NCBI GenBank assembly: GCA_030620095.1
Contig: JAUTXW010002483.1
Coordinates: forward strand, 124,001 to 188,000
Source: Kuschelorhynchus macadamiae
Taxonomy: Eukaryota; Arthropoda; Insecta; Coleoptera; Curculionidae
DNA: 64,000 nucleotides
Reading direction: 5' to 3'
The notes under the pieces are model-generated. The model was not told the DNA's origin and searched no databases. It saw nothing but the letters and a program-made list of their open reading frames with translations. Shown piece after piece: positions 13,601-24,313 of this stretch (the stretch's first letter is position 1; each line of letters starts with the position of its first letter). Made by a program: the position numbers and the translations under genes.

Positions 13601-16600
13601 TAACTTATAATAAAACAAATTATATTTTTCCAGTTCTAAATAGTGTAATTTTGAGCCTACGGTCTTTTCTTTCTATGTAAATTTTTATTGTGACAAAAAT
13701 GTCAAGTACCCTATTATCGCTGTATTATACAGGATGTTCGTAAATGATCTCACAAGGTGTGGCTTTTCAAGTGGCGATCCTTTGAATTCACGTTCCACAT
13801 TTTTTACTATACCTACATTTTCCTCATGGTAATTTTAATATATTTTGAGGTTTGATAAAAAAAGTAATTTTTAAGGCGCTGTATCTCAAAAGTTATGCCG
13901 CTTCTATTTTAAAATTAGTTGTGACTTCATTTAAGAACTCCCTGCATAGTTAAAAGTGACTTACATTCAGTGTTCTGCAGATCAAAGTTCCGTCCGATGG
14001 AAGACATTTGTCCTGTGATTAATCCTTAAACAAAAGTTTTAAAAGTTGAATTTATATCCAGGGTGCCGGGGAAGGTCATGTCGAAAGTGACTTACAGTGA
14101 GAGCCAAAATAATATTAGTACTTTTTAGAGAATCGCATTTTATTAAGTATCTTCAAGATACATACTATCGATTATAAGAAGTCTATTTATTTAATTATTT
14201 ATGACATAAAAAAGGTACAATTTTCAGTGTATTCATTATGTGCACCATGAACCTCAATAAATTTCTGAAGTTGTCTTTTCGAATACAATATAAAAATGGA
14301 GAAAAATTTGGGATTGTAAAGTTATTATCAGAGTAAACCCCAATTTCCATCAAAATTACTCACGATTTTTTAAACAATTAGTTTAACACCGATATACCTC
14401 GTGTGAAACATACCTTATTTATATCGTTTACCATTTTCAGAGCCACATGCACTTGAATATGCGGTATTTCGACCTATCTTCGTAATTTGAGCGTTTTTTC
14501 TTCTCTTGGAAACAGAAACTTTCGTTGTCAACAGAATTACCAAACAAACACCCCCTACCTCTAGTCTCTTCATTTTTTGTTACAAGAAATATTAATTTCA
14601 TAAGTGATTGTTTTCTTTATACCTTTCGATAATTTTAAGTACTTCATTTTTGCGTAGTTCATTTTCTTCTGCAACCGTTCACTAAAAGTTTATTTTTATA
14701 ATAATTATTGAAAAGCAGCCGTATTTCACAGTATTTTAACCAAGAGTTCACATATTTTGGTGACAGATTGCTTATTTTATTTATTAAATGTTTAAAATAC
14801 TTTTTTTATAAAGGTAAAAATATAACCTTTCCTGGTAACTTGATACTAAATTAAAACAACATTAGAAAGTCTCTGTTCATATGAAAATATTTAAATAGGT
14901 AATTGTATTGTACTTACCAATACATTGCGTTAAAGTCCAAATACATAGCAACTTTATCATTACCAATAATTCTTGTATCTTGTATCAAAATCGTTCGTAT
15001 AAAACTTTAGTTTATAAAAAATATACTTAAACTACCGTTGTATAATATTTACGTAGATTACACATACTCTTTAAAATGTTATCGGCAATAAAAAGTGTAG
15101 ATACGTTTCATATTCAAATCTAACGTTTTAATGGGAGGAATAATCATAATTTAAAGACTTTGTGTAAATATATTTCGTATTGGGCGATACAAAAAAAGGT
15201 AAATATAAAAAAAGAGAATATTTGTTATGTTGTTTTTTGAATTGCTAGAGAGACGTTATACATTTATTAAAAATTTCATTTACCTGGAACATCCCTGGCT
15301 ATGAATCTTTCCTTTTATTAGAAATAGTAAAATCTAACCCAATTAATTTCGATATATAATCATTTAGTAGCACATAAAGTAGGTTTTTAGTAATAATTTT
15401 TTAAATATTTTCACTAGGACTCTACTTTGTTTTGCCATTTTAGATTTTTACCAAAGTGTTATCAGGTCATCCCCATATGACCCTTCATTTTTGACTAAAT
15501 TTTGAAGTCAATCGCGTATGTAGTTTTTTAACCATGTCGCGAACAAACAGATAGACTGACGGAACTAAAAAATCTGCTTTTTTGGCATCTAGGGACCCCA
15601 AATCTTCACATTTTAGGGTCCCTAGATGCCAAAAAACGTCTTTTTTAGAAAATGATTTTCTACAAAAATGGATCGGTACTAATGGATCAATTAGATGTTC
15701 GCCGATCTATCCATTCTAGATTTTTTCTATGTGGCTATTTGCAGAATAACGCTTATACTACCACCTCTCATCGGACAATAGATAAACTACCTAATGCCAC
15801 AAATACGGTATTTCTAGACGTGCAATGACGTTACATAATTATTTTAAATGCTTTGAAAATAGCACACACTTTATGTCTACATTGCGTTCGAAAATCACAA
15901 CCATTTTTAGCAGTTCTTTTAATTAAACAATATATTAAGGGCTTAATATCGAGGTCAATATTATGTTAATAGTAAGATAAAACCTTACAATTCGTACCAG
16001 TTTATCTCTATATCACATTTAAATTTAAAGTCCATTTATTTATAATTTTTTTTTCGTTAATTTTTCAAAAATTTTATTTTGCCGCCGTTTTATTTCGCCA
16101 TCTTGAATTGGTACCACAGCATTACTAGTTTATCTCTATATCACACTTAATGCTTGCACAAAATTTGAAATTATTCTCATATGTAAGTAGTTTTTTCAGG
16201 CTGATTTTTTAAATATTTTATTAGATCGCCATTTTGTTTTGCTATCTGATATTTATACCAAATTCTTTACAGTTCATTCCTATAAAACACTTTACTTTTA
16301 TGCAAAATTTGAGAAAAATTGGATAATCAGTTTTTTTTGTAATAATTTTTTTAACGTTTCACTAGATCGCCATTTTATTCCGGCATATTGGATTCTTTCC
16401 AAAATATTACCAGGTAGATCCTCATATATATACATTTTGAAGTCAAAAGTCAATCTGATAAGTCGTTTTTAAACTATACCGACGGAATTTATAAAACATA
16501 TTGTTTGCCATCTGAGGTCGCTAAAGCGTGAAGATATGTTGAGAGGGTGATTTTTTTCACGAATACAATAATTTTATTTGGCCGCCATTTCGTTCTGCCA

Positions 16601-18182
16601 TTTTAAATTATTACCACAGTTTTACTAACTCATCTCTATTCTACAATTAGTTATGGCACATAATTTTAAATCTGTTCATTAAACAGTTTTTCAGGCTGAA
16701 TTCTTAAATTGGGTAATTTTTTTCATATTTTCAATAAGCCGCTATTTTGTTATGCCATATTGGATTTTTATCAAAATATTATCAGGTCATCCCCATAATC
16801 ATCACCCCTTACTTTTAACAAAATTTTGAAGTCAATCGGGAAGTAGTTTTTTAGCCATGCCGCGAACAGACAGACAGACCGACGGAAATAACCTGAGATA
16901 AATTGGATAAGTAGTTTTTTAGAAATAATGTTTTAACTTTTCACTAGGCCGTCATTTTGTTTTGCCACCTTGGATTTTTACCAAAAAGTTATCAGTTCAT
17001 CCCCATATGATTCCTAATTTTTGGCCAAAATATGAAGTCAATCTCTTAAGTAGTTTTTTAGCTATGCCGCCAACAGACAGACAGACAGTTAAATTAACGA
17101 AATTGAGCAAACAGGTTTTTCGGCAACTATGGATCCTGAAAAGTAAAAATCTGAAAAAATCTCGGAGAGTGATTTTTGCACGATTACAATATTTCCCTTT
17201 ATCCTATTAAAAAAAAACTTTGATTATAGCTAAAAATTGACAACTTACAGCACTACGTCATTGGATTAAGTCCCAAAATGCAATATTTTGTATCTCAGGA
17301 ACGAAGTCAGCTATGAAAATTTTGCTTATACCATCTTTCATTTCACAAAAAAAGTAGCACAGTCAATTCTCTATTTTCACTCATAAGTGAGATATCCCGT
17401 AATATCATGGGACACCCCATAAGTAAAATTAAATTTTTACTCTACCACGAAAAAGACCAACACAGAGGAACACAGAAACACACATCTTTGAGCCGGAAAT
17501 TTTTAAAGTATTTTACACAACGCTTCAAACATTCAGTAAGTAAAATAGCACACAGTAAAAAAAGGTTTGATTATCTCAAAAAAATATATTGTACAAAACT
17601 TTAAAATAATGAACCCGAAATAAAAGGGACCTATTTCCTGATATCGATTAATGATTATTTTTTCTTGCAGCACGCGCTTCAGGAGGAAACTTCTTCGCGG
17701 TGAACAAAATGGACATGACCGACGGGTCGTGCAAGTACTTCGTTAGTTCCCTCATCGAGTTGGATCATCAATTCGTGGGCATCTCGTCTATCATATTCCC
17801 TCGGCTTTTGGGTTTTGCCAGAAAGTACTCAGAACTTCCGGTAAGGAAAGCGAGAAGTGTCCCAATATCAGAAAGCTACGAAAAGGTGGACGGTACTGTC
17901 ATCGATAATTTGAACCGTACAGGGCATCATCAAATGCTGTGGCGAAAAAAAAGAACGCTGTCTTTAATGTCAGACCTGATGGGTTTGGTGTCCAGCGGTG
18001 CTGCCGCCACCCTTCTTAGACTGTTACAGCATGAGTACCTTAGTAGGATAATGTTCACCGTGGGCAAAGTTTTTGGGAGACTCGTGCCTTGTCTGCGATG
18101 GTTAAAAAAATATATTTACTATTGGAGAAAGCTTATCGAATACATTACGAAGAGCCAATCCGCCTTGTTTTTTGACGCGTAA
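10601..18182 (+). CDS. P5: small secreted proprotein-like gene, unknown family
   Basis: Two exons: 10601-10646 encodes the leader MSPLFVVTLATCFLA plus one base before GTAAGT, and 17671-18182 follows a TTTTTTCTTGCAG acceptor. The joined frame is 558 bp (185 aa). The leader looks like a signal peptide with cleavage near LA/ARASGG. The body has DMTDGSCKYFVSSLIELDHQF, then FARKY, a long spacer, a basic RKKR site, a stretch shared only with P4 (RLLQHEYLSRI), then VPCLRWLKKYIYYW and an acidic-aromatic end FFDA. Two cysteines, one on each side of the basic site, are shared with paralogues. The spacer before RKKR is about 35 residues longer than in P1/P2. I do not recognise the family; secretion and cleavage by a furin-like protease are inferred. 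The 7-kb intron contains gene P4 in antisense and several repeats. AATAAA follows 20 bp after the stop. Confidence 0.75.
10880..12020. repeat. R1 repeat, two arms in opposite orientation
   Basis: 10880-11440 reads as reverse R1: it starts with the 'tctcaattccgtcgg' side and a (GTCT)n tract, then 'catagctcaaaaattgcttatccga', then AAAATGGCGG units. 11500-12020 reads as forward R1: several 'gccattttgttttgcc' units, 'accaggtcatccccatat' and then 'gccgcgaaccaacagtc'. The two arms meet near an R2-like end (GTAAAGGAAATTTCC near 11434). Confidence 0.65.
12397..12404 (+). promoter_or_regulatory. TATA box, TATAAAAG
   Basis: A strong TATA match on the + strand, 70-80 bp before an ATG that opens a hydrophobic leader-like frame at 12474. 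The spacing resembles TATA-to-ATG distances of P1 (64 bp) and P4 (51 bp). No transcript evidence is available. Confidence 0.4.
12474..12587 (+). CDS. putative small signal-peptide ORF (37 aa), possible orphan leader exon
   Basis: The frame starts MESMTIRKVHFLIIFMVLTV and ends SGPSELNSGYATVKNVL before TGA. It has a basic start, a hydrophobic core and a small-residue end, as expected for a signal peptide, and it lies downstream of TATAAAAG. It sits in the P5 intron, in the same orientation as P5, just beyond the 3' end of antisense P4. Position and phase would allow it to be an alternative or decayed leader for the P5 body: a weak G|GTTATG donor within it is in phase 1. It may equally be chance. 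I see no homologue to support it. Confidence 0.3.
   Translation: MESMTIRKVHFLIIFMVLTVSGPSELNSGYATVKNVL
12630..14960 (-). CDS. P4: small secreted proprotein-like gene, unknown family, nested in the P5 intron
   Basis: Two exons on the minus strand: leader 14960-14918 (43 bp, MIKLLCIWTLTQCI plus one base before GTAAGT) and body 13060-12630 after TTTTTTTTAG. The joined frame is 474 bp (157 aa). The body has the family marks: SDCKYMVSAVIDLDNQF, FAKKY, a four-arginine site (SRRRRYF), a block shared with P5 (KIARHEYIQNIF), then MQPCLNWTKAYSRYW and a terminal LFYDV. From the basic site to the second Cys it has 46 residues, exactly as in P5 and about 15 more than in P1 and P2, so P4 and P5 form a subgroup. 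The gene lies entirely within the P5 intron on the other strand. Function is unknown. The body alone has a Met (13016) but no signal sequence, which favours the spliced model. Confidence 0.75.
13260..13470 (-). repeat. R1 repeat fragment in the P4 intron
   Basis: Reverse-orientation R1 units, recognisable from 'gatggcggaacaaaatggcg' and 'ttttatggactgatttcaaatt'. Confidence 0.6.
13725..14110. repeat. fragment of a DNA-transposon-like repeat
   Basis: Begins TACAGGATGTTCG and continues with 'aaatgatctcacaaggtg'; a second end-like word 'ccagggtgccgggg' lies near 14058. The TACAGGRTGT type of end recurs at mariner relics in this window. No coding remnant was recognised. Confidence 0.35.
15011..15016 (-). 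promoter_or_regulatory. candidate TATA box of P4
   Basis: TATAAA on the minus strand, 51 bp before the P4 start codon, leaving room for a 5' leader of about 25 nt. Confidence 0.4.
15350..15620 (+). repeat. R1 repeat, 3' part
   Basis: Shows the forward order 'accaaagtgttatcaggtcatcc', 'aagtcaatcg', 'accatgtcgcgaacaaacag', 'ttggcatctagggacc', ending in the hairpin described separately. Confidence 0.65.
15578..15636. repeat. perfect 21-bp inverted repeat with 17-nt loop
   Basis: Left arm 15578-15598 (TTTTTTGGCATCTAGGGACCC) is exactly complementary in reverse to 15616-15636. The arm is an R1 3'-part word, so this is the junction of two R1 fragments placed tail to tail. A gene terminator is not implied. 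Confidence 0.85.
15990..17205 (+). repeat. R1 repeat, multi-unit copy
   Basis: Holds at least five degenerate units, each opening near 'gccgccattttgttttgcc', passing through 'accagttcatctctat' or 'accaggtcatcccc' and ending 'aagtagttttttag'. Two (AGAC)n tracts occur near 16870 and 17080. The 3' end has 'aaaaaatctcggagagtga' but lacks the usual terminal hairpin. Confidence 0.7.
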
Positions 18183-18201
18183 TTGTTATCACTTGTTTTT
18201 T

Positions 18202-18207
18202 AATAAA
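18202..18207 (+). promoter_or_regulatory. poly(A) signal of P5
   Basis: AATAAA 20 bp after the P5 stop codon. Confidence 0.6.
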
Positions 18208-18399
18208 ATTATTTATTTATTTTTATTAATACCTAATATAACAATTTTGCACACAAGTAAAAACCCTTTAGATATACGGACATAAGCGGCTTAGATTTAC
18301 TTTTTTTTTGTCAACATATTAGAACGACATATTTTTCCTGACAGTATTGCCATATCTTCTTTTATTTCTGAATTTATGATATAAACGTTTGTTAGCTCC

Positions 18400-18560
18400 T
18401 TCGTAAAAGAAAATTAAGTGGTGAAAAAATCACCTTCCCAGATTTTTTTAGATCTTCACGTTTCAACCTTCCTAGATGCCGAAAAAAATATTTTTTCAAT
18501 TCTGTCGGTTTGTCTATTCGCTACGTATATATATTTCATTAAGTTTGTAATAAAAGTTTG
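18400..18560 (-). repeat. R1 repeat, reverse 3'-end fragment
   Basis: The words 'gtgaaaaaatcaccttccc', 'agatcttcacgtttcaacc', 'tagatgccgaaaaaaat' and 'tcaattctgtcgg' are the reverse complement of the R1 3' end. The copy stops soon after. Confidence 0.65.
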
Positions 18561-20829
18561 TTATTTAATGCTATTTTTTTATTTATGTGTAATGATAGTC
18601 TAAGGCTAAGAGTCGTTTAACGGACAGCAAAAATCGAACCAGCTCATAGTTCCAAGCCATTTTAGTACACTTTACTTGCTTTTACGCTCTTATATTTGCT
18701 TCACATGACCACTGACAAGTTAGGAAAAAAGTTAGAGTTTGAAATTTTTATTAATTTTATTAATAAAAATAAGGAATATTGGTATTTCATTTAATATCTA
18801 AGTTATTGAGAGCTAAGTTAACTATCTCGTAAACCGAATGTCGTACATAAAATTGTAACGTTTTAACCAAGATATGCAATTTTGATACAATGGTTTCCAT
18901 TGTATCAAAATATTTTGGAGTATTTGTATTGCGTCTTCAAATAAGTCAATGCCGTTAGTCGCCAGATCAAACCACGATGATGCCTGAGGATGTCTCGCTT
19001 GTATTTTCTGTAGTAGTTTTGCTTCTTCTGAAAATACTTGTTGGGGAGAAAGCTTTTAATGTAGTGCAATACAGGAAAAAGCGTGGATAAATTAAAAAAT
19101 TGGTTATCAATGGCACCGTCGTGAAAATTTATTTCTTCTACACCATAAACTTCGTTTTAACTGGCAGGCAGAAGAGAAAACTTAGGTAATTATTTATTTT
19201 TTTATAGTGTTGCCGATTTTGATATAGAGGTAAAATTTAGCGCCTTGTTAGCTATGGCTGATTCGAGTTAATTTGTTGATTTCAATAATTCCAATAGTTT
19301 TAAAAAATCTCACCTTGAGTTATGCTAAAATGTCAAGACGATATTCAATTATTATTACCATACAATAAGCACCCTTTGATTAATTATCCAGTCAAAAATT
19401 GAGGGTTATAAATAGATAATATCATAACATTTTTGTAATAATTTGTTTTAAATAGAACCAACTTTGAAAATTTGACTTTTTAAAGTCGGCATAAAAGTAA
19501 TTCATAATTACTTAATCACAAATACACTTATCTGTTGAGTGTCTACACATACTATAGCAAATAGACACTGGCTTTATTAGTCAGTCAGTCAGAAAGTAAA
19601 ATTTTAAAGGGGGAATAATTTTTTTCACATTTCTTTTTTGAAGTCGGTTCTATTTTTTTATATACGTTTTCATCCTTTTTAATTCTATTTATGCAAAATT
19701 TTAATCTTCCAGAACTAAACTTAGATTAAAATTTTGGACGACCGTAATAAAATAAAACACGATTTTTAAAAAATTAGCAATACACACCTCGAAAACCAAC
19801 CATATAAAACACAATATTTTTATAATATCTTTCCCTTATGGCAGAGGTGAGGCAGGGTTACACATTTTACTCGTTGATACAAGAAATTATATGTGACAAG
19901 AATAAAATATTCGATATTTTTAACATTCATTAGGATTTATAATAACTGAAATAACCTAACGAAAAAATAAATTATCCCTAGGGAAACATATATCTCAGAG
20001 TGCTGTGCAATTACTTTCTTGGTTAATTACACTGCACTTCATACTACAAATGTCAAGGCAATATATTATACCATTACAAATTTATCACGGAAACTCTTAG
20101 TTAGTAAGATTCAAAATGGCGTCATTTCGTCACTTTCAGTTTTTTCAATATGCACTTCCTGAAAATTTCGTATAAATCGGTCAAAGCATCCCGGAGTAAG
20201 CCGCTGAAAAAAATACGGTTTTTTTAAATAAATATAATTTTTTTATCTTTCATTTATTAAATAGAAAATGCCTCAAAAATATATATTAAAATATCCATTT
20301 GTCCTTAACGTATCTCAAAGGTAACCTGGGAAATAACCTTAAGAAAAATAAGACGGCATCGTTGCCTTGCGACGTGTTTGTTAGCCCTATTGTTCGATTA
20401 CTCAGATTTCATACACTCACGATGAATGAAGTAATGAAATCTGAAGGATCTCTTTACTTTATATTCATCAGTATTACCAGTCTATTACAATCGTAATAGA
20501 TCTATAACTGTTTCAATAGATCTATTACTCTAATACCTTTTCGTCAAATCTATGTTTTATGTCGACCAAGGAATTATTAATTTGAAATCTATTACTGTTT
20601 TAGTTAAAGTGATAATCTTTTTATTTTAGTAGTTCGGTTTTCAATAGTTGTTTGGACTTTAAAACAATGGTTTCTATTGCTTTGCTTTTAAGGGGTCGCT
20701 AGGAGACATTAACGCCATTATTTTTTTATACTTTTTTTATTTCATTCATTTTAGTTCTATTGATACGAGTTTTCTTATCTTTTGGACATGATTTAAAATA
20801 CATTCAATAAGTAGATTTTACATTGGCAC
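18561..20829. other. intergenic, repeat-derived
   Basis: No gene recognised. An R3-like stretch with TTTTTTGAAGTCGGTT lies at 19490-19800. The rest is AT-rich and shows no family I can name. Confidence 0.4.
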
Positions 20830-21915
20830 GCACCGTGTCGCGTCATTTTGCTACTTCGTGTTAAATTCGTAACAGTTTATAGGAATCAAATTTGATTTTT
20901 TGCAAATTTTTAAAGTCAATTAACTCGTAAATTTTTTAAAAAACTTTTTTATTATGTCGCCATTTTGATATTTGCTAATTCTTGCACAAAATTTAAAATT
21001 CTAATGAGTAGTTTTTACCTGATTTTTTAAATATTATGCCGCCATTTTGTTTTGCTATCTTATATTCATACCAAAATATTACCAGCTTATTCCTAATGTA
21101 ACACTTGATTTCTGAGCGAAATTTGAGATAAAATGAATAATTTTTTAGTAATATATTTTTTAATGTTTCACTAGTCCGCCATCTTGTTCGGGCTTATTGG
21201 ATTTTCACCAAAATATTACCAGGTCCATATGAGTCCTTAATTTTTGACTAAAATTTGAAGTCAATCTGGTAAGTAGTTTTTAAGCTATGCTGCGAACCGA
21301 TAGTCAGATAGACGGACCGACGGAATTGATAAAACATATTTTTTGGCATCTAGGAACGCTAAAATGTGAAGATATTTAAAACTTGAGGGGGTAATTTTTG
21401 TCACGATTACATTTTATTTGGCCGCCATATTGAATTAGTACCACGGTTTTACAAGTTCATTTCTATACTACAATTATTTGTGGCATACAATTTGAAATCA
21501 GTTTATCAAATAGTTTTCACGTTGAATTTTTAAATATTTTATTAACCCGTCATATTTGTTTCCTACATACTACTTGATTTTTGTACAAATTTTTCGATAA
21601 ATCGGACAAGTAGTTTTTTAGGAATATTTTTATAACATTTCACTAGGCCGCCTTTTTGTTTTGCCATATTGGATTTTTATCAAAATGTTACCAGGTCATC
21701 CCCATATGACCTTTAATTTTTTACTAAAATTTGAAAGCAATCTCGTTAGTAATTTTTTAGCTAAGCCCCGAAAAGACAGATCGACAGACACACAGGCAGA
21801 CAGGCCGACAGAATTGATAAAAAATGTTTCGGCATCTAAGGACCCTCAAACGTAAAGACCTGAAAAATCTCGGAGTGTGATTTTTTCACGATTGCAATAC
21901 TTCCCTTTTATGAGG
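20830..21915 (+). repeat. R1 repeat, near-complete copy
   Basis: Several degenerate units with 'cgccattttgttttgc' openings. There are two tract regions with AGAC-type repeats (21300-21320 and 21775-21810), then 'tcggcatctaaggaccctc', 'gaaaaatctcggagtgtga', and the terminal hairpin CTTCCCTTTTATGAGGGAAG at about 21900. An internal second copy of the 3' part near 21340-21400 suggests a tandem origin. Confidence 0.7.
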
Positions 21916-22289
21916 GAAGTATAAACATCATTAAATTTTGACAGTCTGCACTGTATACAGTGTTTTATTGAAAAGCCCTCCAAACCTTTATTTTTTTATC
22001 GGCATTTAAATATTGGTAAATATTTCTCCCTAATAGTAAGTATTGATAAGTTCATAGGGACGTTAGGCCATAGGTTTGTTGTGTAGTTGAGGAGTTCCTA
22101 CGGCTATGTTTTGGCTGGTATGCCAAATTTTAGTTCAATCGGGTGAGAGCAAGTGCAGAAAAAACAATTACAGTTTGAACCGGAAACCCAGACATACAAG
22201 TTAAATCAGAATAAAACAAAAATTCTCGAAGCTATCAAAAACAAATATATTAAAATTACGCGAACTCTCCGCAAATATACTATTAACAT
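21916..22289. other. intergenic, nothing recognised
   Basis: AT-rich; open frames here have no recognisable family. Confidence 0.35.
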
Positions 22290-22615
22290 ATGTTCGGTAC
22301 TATTAACTTCTAAGGCTAGGCAATTATATATTCAACACAATAATCGATTATTACGAATAATCGATTTTTTTCAATTAACTGATTTTTCCGAATAATCAAT
22401 TTATTTCAAATAATTTATCATTTAATTGCAGTATATTTTCTATACGATAAATTTAATGCCTAAGGGAGTTATTGATTTGTCGAATATGTTAAAATATTAA
22501 TTAACTGAAATATCGATTAATCGAATAATTGAAAAAAAATCGATTAATCTGTAATCTATAATCTATAATCGAATAATCGAAATACAATCCTAATAATCGA
22601 TTATATTGTTGTCCG
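22290..22615. repeat. cluster of ATAATCGATTA-type palindromes
   Basis: About a dozen variants of AATCGATTA, AATAATCGA and TCGATTAATCG occur within 330 bp, several overlapping. The stretch directly follows the 3' end of the P3 relic. It looks like a simple degenerate repeat; a protein-binding role cannot be judged from the sequence. Confidence 0.5.
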
Positions 22616-22624
22616 TTATAACTC

Positions 22625-22992
22625 CTACATCTCAAAAAATCGTTGCAACTGATCCCCCAATATCTTCCCAATTACTTCATGGATCCAGTACCTCAGGTAA
22701 TTCTTCAGCCAAGTCAGACACGGCAGGACAAGGGGCAGTTCCCTGTCCGCAAGTTTCATTACGTAACGGAACATACCCAAGGCGAAGGCCTGTCGCTTCC
22801 CCCGGAACGTCGGCGCCGAGGAGGTGATGCCGCGACTGTATTTGGATGCAAATTGTTATAGCGGGGCCGGTAAAAACGCAGAGAGGTTCAACATTTCCTT
22901 GTCGAAATTGACCAGCTCCTCCAGGACGAATTTGCAGGAAATATCGAGCACGTCGATCCTTCGGATGTTGTAGTTGGAGTTACAGTGATTCA
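22625..22992 (-). pseudogene. P3: decayed body exon of the P1/P2 family
   Basis: Minus-strand reading after two phase bases gives NHCNSNYNIRRIDVLDISCK, then FVLEELVNFDKEMLNLSAF, a stop (TAA at 22858-22856) where P1 has the residues before MASKY, then FASKY, the basic site RGKR, LPCLTWLKNYLRYW and a final FFEM. Length is 368 bp, so the frame is kept throughout. The expected acceptor TTTTCGCAG reads TTTTCGCAA at 22993-22994, so the AG is lost. From RGKR to the second Cys there are 25 residues against 31-32 in P1 and P2. It is clearly a paralogue of P1/P2. One stop plus a broken acceptor argue for a pseudogene that died recently; a sequencing error at both sites is less likely. Confidence 0.8.
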
Positions 22993-24305
22993 TTGCGAAA
23001 AGAAAGGTAAATGATAACAAAAGGTTTTGTCTTTTTGTATATTTTCGTATATAGGATTTTGAGATTTCAATAATTTTTATTTTGTTTGAGGAAAAATGTA
23101 GTTATAAAACATAACCAATAACCTCACGCTCACAGTTCATTCAATATCAGGGAAGTTAAAATAACAGTTTAATGTCGACTCACGACTGGTCAGCGGTCGC
23201 ATTTGAATCGCGAATTAATGTCTGTTTATAAAATATTTACACGAAAACTTCTTGGTTATTTTTGAAATTACAAAAAAATATGGCAAACAAAAGTTATTTG
23301 ATTCATTCTTTTCATACGCTTATATTTTAATATATACAGGGTGTCTCAAAAAAAGGCAAGTACCAACTTTCTTTATTTAAATATAATATATCACATTTTT
23401 TAATGTTTTTGAATTTCATATTCAATTTTGCGTATTTTCTGTATAATATACTATGTATAAAAAATTAACGGTTTTCGAAATACGGAAGATTTTAAGATTA
23501 CGAAATAATAAATTTTTTCGGATATAACTGCTTACCTATTTAGATACCTGCTGCAGCCCGGACTTAAAGGTTAATTTTTCGAATCTCATGACACCGATGT
23601 TTGAAGTCTGTTTTGACTGCTTGATTCATTTTTTATTTGTACTGATATCCTTCAAAATATTTACGAAATGAGATAATAGATATTTACGATACAAGTGGGA
23701 TAAAAGCGTTATTAATATTGGCGTGTGGAAGTTGCTCGAGTGCGTAGTACGAGTTGTAACCACACAAGATGTTAATAACATTTGATATACGATTGTTTAA
23801 AATCTTATCGGAGTTATAATATAATTTACGTTTTCGTGAAAAGATTACTTATCAAATATTTAAAAATAAGTTACCTCTGTTACCTGTACGTACTATACCA
23901 TCGCAATCAGTAACTAAGTTTTTGTTAAGAAACATTAGAAAATAATGCTGCCAGACAATTGTAATTTATCACAAAGTTCAGAGCGAGTTTCAACATGAGC
24001 GATTCAGATCTTCCTTCGAAAAATCACATGCAAAATATCAGTTGGCCTACGGTATCAGAAATGGTGTGAATAAAAGAACATTAAAAACATTCTCCTGCGA
24101 GAAGGCATTATTAGGCTAATATAATGACCTATTCAAAATTCAAAAACCATCCTTTCTTTGGGCATACTATTCAATGTTGCGGAGTGTGATGTTTATTAGA
24201 TAAAATGTAGATGTTAATAAATACTCGTGTTTAACCGCCTTTTTAAAAAGAAACTCTGAAGGATATAGACTTACAAAATCGAAGATATTAACGAAGAACA
24301 ATATC
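22993..24305. other. intergenic; one transposon-end-like motif
   Basis: At 23330-23350 TATATACAGGGTGTCTC begins a region like the left end of a mariner-type element. No transposase remnant was recognised behind it. The remainder shows no gene. Confidence 0.4.
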
Positions 24306-24313
24306 GGTTTATC

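Noticed and set aside
22606..22861. Two + strand frames of 72-73 codons
   Set aside because: Antisense shadows of the P3 relic, open only because of its higher GC content.
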